Shown piece by piece: positions 59,936 through 64,000 of a DNA stretch of 64,000 nucleotides. Under the pieces are notes generated by a model, which made no database searches, was not told where the DNA came from, and saw only the letters and a list, made by a program, of their open reading frames with translations. The position numbers were made by a program, and so were the translations under genes. Source of the DNA: JBAWWY01 sp037144355 (GTDB lineage Bacteria > Bacillota > Clostridia > Peptostreptococcales > Anaerovoracaceae); assembly GCA_037144355.1 (NCBI GenBank), contig JBAWWY010000002.1, forward strand, positions 1-64,000, written 5' to 3'. Position 1 is the stretch's first letter. Every line of letters starts with the position of its first letter.

Positions 59936-61027
59936 ATGATTGCTAATACAACCGATGACTTTTATAAAATCGTTACAGAGGACATTCCTCTTATTGATGT
60001 GCGTGCCCCTAAGGAATTTGAAAAAGGAGCATTTTTAAACTCTGTCAATTTACCCCTAATGAATGATGAAGAAAGACATTTGGTGGGGATATGCTATATC
60101 GAAAAAGGAAATGCGGCGGCTGTCAAATTAGGGCATGAATTGGTCGACGGAGTAATCAGAAAATCACGAATTGAAGGCTGGACCACTTTTATGGCTGCGC
60201 ACCCAAATAGTGTACTATACTGTTCCAGAGGCGGGCAAAGATCCCAGATCAGTCAGCAATGGATTTTGAATGCGACGGGCAAAGAAGTGACAAGAATCGA
60301 TGGAGGCTATAAAGCCTTTCGAGCCTATCTACTTAAAGCATTTGCCCCTTGTTTTTACAAAAGCACTCCGATTATGCTGGGAGGATATACTGGGTCTGGA
60401 AAAACAATTCTGCTGAAGCAACTGGAAAACGCCATCGACCTTGAGGGTATTGCCTGCCACCGTGGATCTACATTTGGGCACTTGCTTGCCCCTCAGCCCA
60501 GTCAAATAAGCTTTGAAAACAATCTGGCTTATGCCCTTATTAAACATCAGCATCAAGGATTTCCGTATATGATTTTTGAGGATGAAAGTCGAAATATCGG
60601 GAAAAATTATATTCCACAATTATTCTACGACTATATTCAAAGCGGATCATTGGTAGTGCTGGAGGTTCCCTTAGTAGAACGTATTGAATGCATTGTTAAG
60701 GAATATGTTATTTTGTCTCAGCATCAATATATTAATTTGTTTGGTAACAATCAAGGATTATCTGAATGGTTTAATTCGATTTGTGAAAGCATCATTAAAA
60801 TTAAAAAAAGCCTTGGTGGTGAGCTTTGTAAACGGATATTGGATTTTTGCAAACAGGCATATGAAAATCAGTTGAATACAGGCAGTTACGATCTGCATCA
60901 GGAATGGGTAGGACCATTGCTTACAGAATATTATGACAAGATGTATCAGCACAGTTTACAGAAACGAAACAACCGAATTATTTTTAAAGGCTCCCCCGCA
61001 GAGGTTTTAGAATATTTTAGGATATAA
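59936..61027 (+). CDS. mnmH: tRNA 2-selenouridine synthase MnmH (SelU)
   Basis: A 363-aa enzyme that replaces the sulfur of 2-thiouridine at the tRNA wobble position by selenium from selenophosphate. The N-terminal rhodanese domain has PLIDVRAPKEFEKGAF and the catalytic Cys96 in VLYCSRGGQRSQ. The C-terminal part has a P-loop (GYTGSGKT, 150-157) used in geranylation/selenation. Size equals the E. coli protein. Only a weak AAGGA site precedes the ATG. It is divergent from the sel operon and depends on SelD, so the window encodes both Sec and selenouridine use. Confidence 0.94.
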   Translation: MIANTTDDFYKIVTEDIPLIDVRAPKEFEKGAFLNSVNLPLMNDEERHLVGICYIEKGNAAAVKLGHELVDGVIRKSRIEGWTTFMAAHPNSVLYCSRGGQRSQISQQWILNATGKEVTRIDGGYKAFRAYLLKAFAPCFYKSTPIMLGGYTGSGKTILLKQLENAIDLEGIACHRGSTFGHLLAPQPSQISFENNLAYALIKHQHQGFPYMIFEDESRNIGKNYIPQLFYDYIQSGSLVVLEVPLVERIECIVKEYVILSQHQYINLFGNNQGLSEWFNSICESIIKIKKSLGGELCKRILDFCKQAYENQLNTGSYDLHQEWVGPLLTEYYDKMYQHSLQKRNNRIIFKGSPAEVLEYFRI

Positions 61028-61060
61028 TAAATTGTATTTAACAATTGATGGGAGGAAAAT

Positions 61061-61495
61061 ATGAAAGATATACTTGTTATTATCTCGAATTCTATTGATT
61101 TTATTGTTGGTTTAATATGCCTGTTGATGGCTTATAAATCAATATTTTCCAATAAATTCCTACCTTTCCATGAAGAAGCATACGGCAAGTCTTGGGAAAC
61201 AATTGATTTGAAGCTGCAATTGGTAATACTCACAATCATGAAAATATCAGGGCTTGGTTTCCTTGTAGTTGGTTTGCTTTTGATAGTATCCCCCATCTTG
61301 AATCTGTTGGCAATGGACCCATTCTCCAAGTTTGGAGTTCCAGCTGCAGCAATTATATATTCCCTTGGATTATTTATCTTCAATTACCAATTATATAAGA
61401 AAACAAATGCTTCAACGCCATGGAAAGGGTCAATGATAATTGCTATCGTTGTTCTTTTCAGTCTTATTATCTTAGCAGTTTCCGAATTTTTATAG
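61061..61495 (+). CDS. Small multispanning membrane protein
   Basis: A 144-aa protein I do not recognise. It has four hydrophobic segments (NSIDFIVGLICLLMAY, IMKISGLGFLVVGLLLIV, VPAAAIIYSLGLFIF and GSMIIAIVVLFSLIILAV) joined by short loops. ATG at 61061 with GGGAGG six bases upstream. It lies 33 bp after mnmH on the same strand and may be cotranscribed, but nothing links it to selenium. Confidence 0.75.
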   Translation: MKDILVIISNSIDFIVGLICLLMAYKSIFSNKFLPFHEEAYGKSWETIDLKLQLVILTIMKISGLGFLVVGLLLIVSPILNLLAMDPFSKFGVPAAAIIYSLGLFIFNYQLYKKTNASTPWKGSMIIAIVVLFSLIILAVSEFL

Positions 61496-61509
61496 AAAGG
61501 ACTTATTTC

Positions 61510-63570
61510 CTAGTTTAATGGGGCTGGCATATCTGATTTTATAGATTGTCGTTCCTTAATTGCTACCTTTTGGCAATACATTTTCGCATCCGCCATCTGA
61601 ATAATTTCTTGAATATTGAAACTTGGATCTCCAAAGCGAACAATGCCATAAGCAAATCCCAGCTTCGTATTATGGGCTCTTTTTTGGATTTCACAATCGG
61701 CTATATTTTGATTTACCTCATCAAGCTTGGAAATCAGCTCTTGTTCACTTATATTAAAGAAAATGCCAGCAAATTCATCCCCCCCTAGACGAATGAATAA
61801 ATCCGTAGAACGAAAAACCCGTTTCATAGATTCGCTGTAGGTTTTAATATAATTGTCCCCTTCATGATGACCAAGTTCATCGTTTAATTTCTTTAATTCA
61901 TTCAGATCAATGACTGCCATGAGTATGTCCGAGGCATACCTGCGCCACCTAGGTGCCCGATCGCTTTCCAGCTCTTCCAAATACCATCGGTTATGAAAGC
62001 CAGTAAGCTGGTCATGCTTTGATAAAAATGCGTATTGGCGGAAAATTTCTCGGTGTGAAAGAGCCAAGCCAAGTTGTTCTCTGAGATACTCCATAATTGA
62101 AATATCATTCTCTGTATAAACATTATTCTCTTTTGAATCAATATTTATTAGGCCATATAACTTATTGTCTTTATATATTGGGCCACTTATTGAGGATTGA
62201 ACAAGTACGCCATCTTTGTTATCCATTACTTCCACAAAACTTGGGTTCAACAAAGTTTGTATATTATTAATAATAACAGTATGGCTGTAATCTCCCGCAG
62301 TCATACGATATGCAAATGATTCCTTTAGCGGAAGTCTGAAATTGTAGTTAGCTTCCTGAAGATATCCAAAGCTTGCTGCCATCGACAAGTATCCTTCTTC
62401 ATCTAACATAAGAATACATCCAAGTTCAGCATGAGGCATAACCTCTCTTACTCTACTGAGAATGTACTTAAAAAATTCATCTAGGCTAACATCCTCTGCA
62501 AGCCGATGATTTATTGCCAAAACCACATCTTTCATTCGTGAAAGCTGGCGGATCTCAACCTGTTGTTGTTTCTGCTCCGTAATATCACGCAATATCGCTA
62601 ACAGCTCATCGGCGTTGGATTTAACAAATCGCACTTCATAGAAAGCCTCCTTGCCTGAATTTACCAGCTTGTATTCCAGTGTCTGCATCTCATTGGTTAG
62701 CTGAGCCGTTACCACTTTTTCCATGCATAAGGCAGAGATTTTCTCTGGCAAGATATCTCCGATTGTTTTCCCAATAAACTCCTCTTTTGGCCGCAGAAGC
62801 CAGGATGTATCCCTTGATTCGCAGTCAATGAAATAGCCTTGAAAATTTAGTTTGAATATTGCGTCGGGGAGCGTTCGAATTATAGATTTGAAGCGCTTCT
62901 CACTCTGGTCCAATAAAGTGATTGCCTTCTGGTGTTCAACAATTTCTTCCGTAAGTCGCTTGTTCCAGGTTTCCAAGTCTTGAGTCATAATTTTCATCTT
63001 GTTTAATTGAGTCCCTATTGTCAGGTTCCTTCTCTTGTTATTTTCAAATACGAAGCTTGCGACCAAAAACAGAACCGTAAAACCAATAAATTGAGAAATA
63101 TAGTAATTATCATCCATTACAAAATGAATTCTTGTACTCCATTCATAAATACCCAAAGATGCCAGTGTAATGGACAGAAGAATAAAGATTATCCTATTTT
63201 CACTCAATAACGTTATTATAATAACAATAAAGGTGCCCGTCCAAACTGTTGGGCCTATCAGAGGATAATAGATCACCACAAAGCAAACTATCAAGAATAC
63301 TGTCAGCAAGTTCAACATAAGCCGGACTTTATTTTGATTTCTTATGATTTTCGTGCATAAAATATAGGTGATTCCAATAAGAAAGAAAATGGTGCTATTT
63401 TTCAGAATGTCAGCGATATGCATTATCCCTAATAATTTAAAATATGCAAAATTCATAATGCTGCAGATCATGCAAATAAATGCCGTCAGCGCTGCAATCA
63501 TATGATTCTGGTATTCTAATGTGTGTATTTCATAATTTAAAAAAGCAATGTATTTCCGCATTGATTTCAT
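61510..63570 (-). CDS. Diguanylate cyclase with N-terminal membrane, PAS and GAF domains
   Basis: A 686-aa protein. Residues 20-180 hold about six hydrophobic helices (for example IMHIADILKNSTIFFLIG and TFIVIIITLLSENRIIF), then PAS (about 220-340), GAF (about 360-515) and GGDEF (motif FIRLGGDEFAGIFF, intact), with no EAL or HD-GYP. It should make c-di-GMP in response to a membrane or cytoplasmic ligand. ATG at 63570 with GGAG seven bases upstream. It converges on the small membrane protein. Not a close relative of the two GGDEF/HD-GYP proteins in the window. Confidence 0.9.
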   Translation of the reverse strand: MKSMRKYIAFLNYEIHTLEYQNHMIAALTAFICMICSIMNFAYFKLLGIMHIADILKNSTIFFLIGITYILCTKIIRNQNKVRLMLNLLTVFLIVCFVVIYYPLIGPTVWTGTFIVIIITLLSENRIIFILLSITLASLGIYEWSTRIHFVMDDNYYISQFIGFTVLFLVASFVFENNKRRNLTIGTQLNKMKIMTQDLETWNKRLTEEIVEHQKAITLLDQSEKRFKSIIRTLPDAIFKLNFQGYFIDCESRDTSWLLRPKEEFIGKTIGDILPEKISALCMEKVVTAQLTNEMQTLEYKLVNSGKEAFYEVRFVKSNADELLAILRDITEQKQQQVEIRQLSRMKDVVLAINHRLAEDVSLDEFFKYILSRVREVMPHAELGCILMLDEEGYLSMAASFGYLQEANYNFRLPLKESFAYRMTAGDYSHTVIINNIQTLLNPSFVEVMDNKDGVLVQSSISGPIYKDNKLYGLINIDSKENNVYTENDISIMEYLREQLGLALSHREIFRQYAFLSKHDQLTGFHNRWYLEELESDRAPRWRRYASDILMAVIDLNELKKLNDELGHHEGDNYIKTYSESMKRVFRSTDLFIRLGGDEFAGIFFNISEQELISKLDEVNQNIADCEIQKRAHNTKLGFAYGIVRFGDPSFNIQEIIQMADAKMYCQKVAIKERQSIKSDMPAPLN

Positions 63571-63766
63571 TGACCCACTCCGAATTCTCTACAAATTTTG
63601 ATGGTGCGTTTTAGTCATAATAGCGTAATAATACAGAGCTGATTCTGCGCATATAATATATCGGCAGCAGCACGAATTTCTTTAATAGAAATCATACATC
63701 CTGAATTCCATAAAAATCTATTGTTAACTTCGAAGAATATAATATAATTGTGGAGTTGTCTCGAAA

Positions 63767-64000
63767 TTATTTTGCGCAGTCGCAGTTTATACTGCCTGCA
63801 ATTATTTCCTGCCAATCTCCAAGAACGTCATGAGTCCAGCAATCATCTGCTCCTGCAGCTTCACGCATGGTCAGAGCGAAAATATAAGATAATTCCTTGA
63901 CTGTGGCCCCTGCTTCTAAAGCACCTTTGAAATGCTTAAGTACGCAAGGCTTGGAACGGCCTTTAATTGAAAGGGCAAAACAAATAAATTGATACGTTTT
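63767..64000 (-). CDS. Carboxymuconolactone decarboxylase (AhpD)-like protein, 5' part outside window
   Basis: The last 77 codons of a gene that runs off the window edge; the frame is open from base 64000 to a TAA at 63767. FKGALEAGATVKELSYI is the CMD/AhpD family motif, preceded by RSKPCVLKH, where AhpD has CxxC; here the first Cys is Ser and the second is kept. The C-terminus is Cys-containing (INCDCAK). Function likely peroxidase-related or unknown. Start and N-terminal half cannot be seen. Confidence 0.75.
   Translation of the reverse strand, partial: KTYQFICFALSIKGRSKPCVLKHFKGALEAGATVKELSYIFALTMREAAGADDCWTHDVLGDWQEIIAGSINCDCAK

Noticed and set aside
63615..63815. 66-codon minus-strand open frame overlapping the end of the AhpD-like gene.
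   Set aside because: Overlaps a better supported frame and has no known motif; most of it is AT-rich intergenic DNA.

Overview
The window is a low-GC, strongly minus-strand-biased stretch of a Firmicutes chromosome, most likely an anaerobic amino-acid-using member of the Clostridia/Tissierellia. This placement is inferred from AGGAGG-type ribosome binding sites, frequent TTG/GTG starts, a T-box leader, a rubrerythrin, a full selenocysteine system, a DevBCA-like exporter and a CoA-transferase/thiolase operon. No 16S or other firm taxonomic marker is present, so genus cannot be given.

Layout. 1-138: two exact copies of a foldable dispersed repeat. 233-4780: surE, an isochorismatase-family hydrolase and a DUF2156 protein, then a two-gene radical-SAM/DUF4130 DNA-metabolism operon whose promoter carries two LexA-type (SOS) boxes. 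5048-8910: CoA-transferase A/B, thiolase and class III aminotransferase operon behind a TTGACA-17-CATAAT promoter. 9044-13205: diacylglycerol glucosyltransferase-like gene, an ECF transporter S component divergent from a MocR regulator, and rubrerythrin. 13270-17546: a membrane GGDEF/HD-GYP protein, a DUF2148 protein, a cupin and an EamA transporter. 17547-17939: a gene-free block holding two families of palindromic repeats, one copy lying inside the loop of the leu-operon terminator. 17940-24345: T-box-controlled leuA-cimA-leuC-leuD-leuB.

24349-38754: a run of minus-strand genes that looks like one nucleoside salvage locus: a BmpA-type ABC importer, two nucleoside hydrolases, a ribokinase, and pseudouridine kinase and glycosidase, with RidA, DUF951, serS and a long glutamine synthetase upstream. 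38841-53400: UPF0182 membrane protein, ATP-type PEP carboxykinase, a plus-strand MFP/FtsX/ATPase exporter, a zinc-ribbon membrane protein pair, and a histidine kinase / response regulator / REC-PAS-GGDEF-HD-GYP signalling trio. 53529: tRNA-Lys(CUU).

54642-61027 is a compact selenium locus. On the minus strand run tRNA-Sec, selD, selA, selB and a HesB/IscA-like gene; mnmH (2-selenouridine synthase) diverges from it. Both selD (codon 18) and the HesB-like gene (codon 36) carry an in-frame UGA at the position of the family's redox or ligand cysteine, with hairpins around or after the UGA, so both are read as selenoproteins. A conventional gene call would truncate selD at 59433 and miss the HesB-like gene. 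The window ends with a small membrane protein, a PAS/GAF/GGDEF protein and the 3' part of a carboxymuconolactone-decarboxylase-like gene that runs off the edge.
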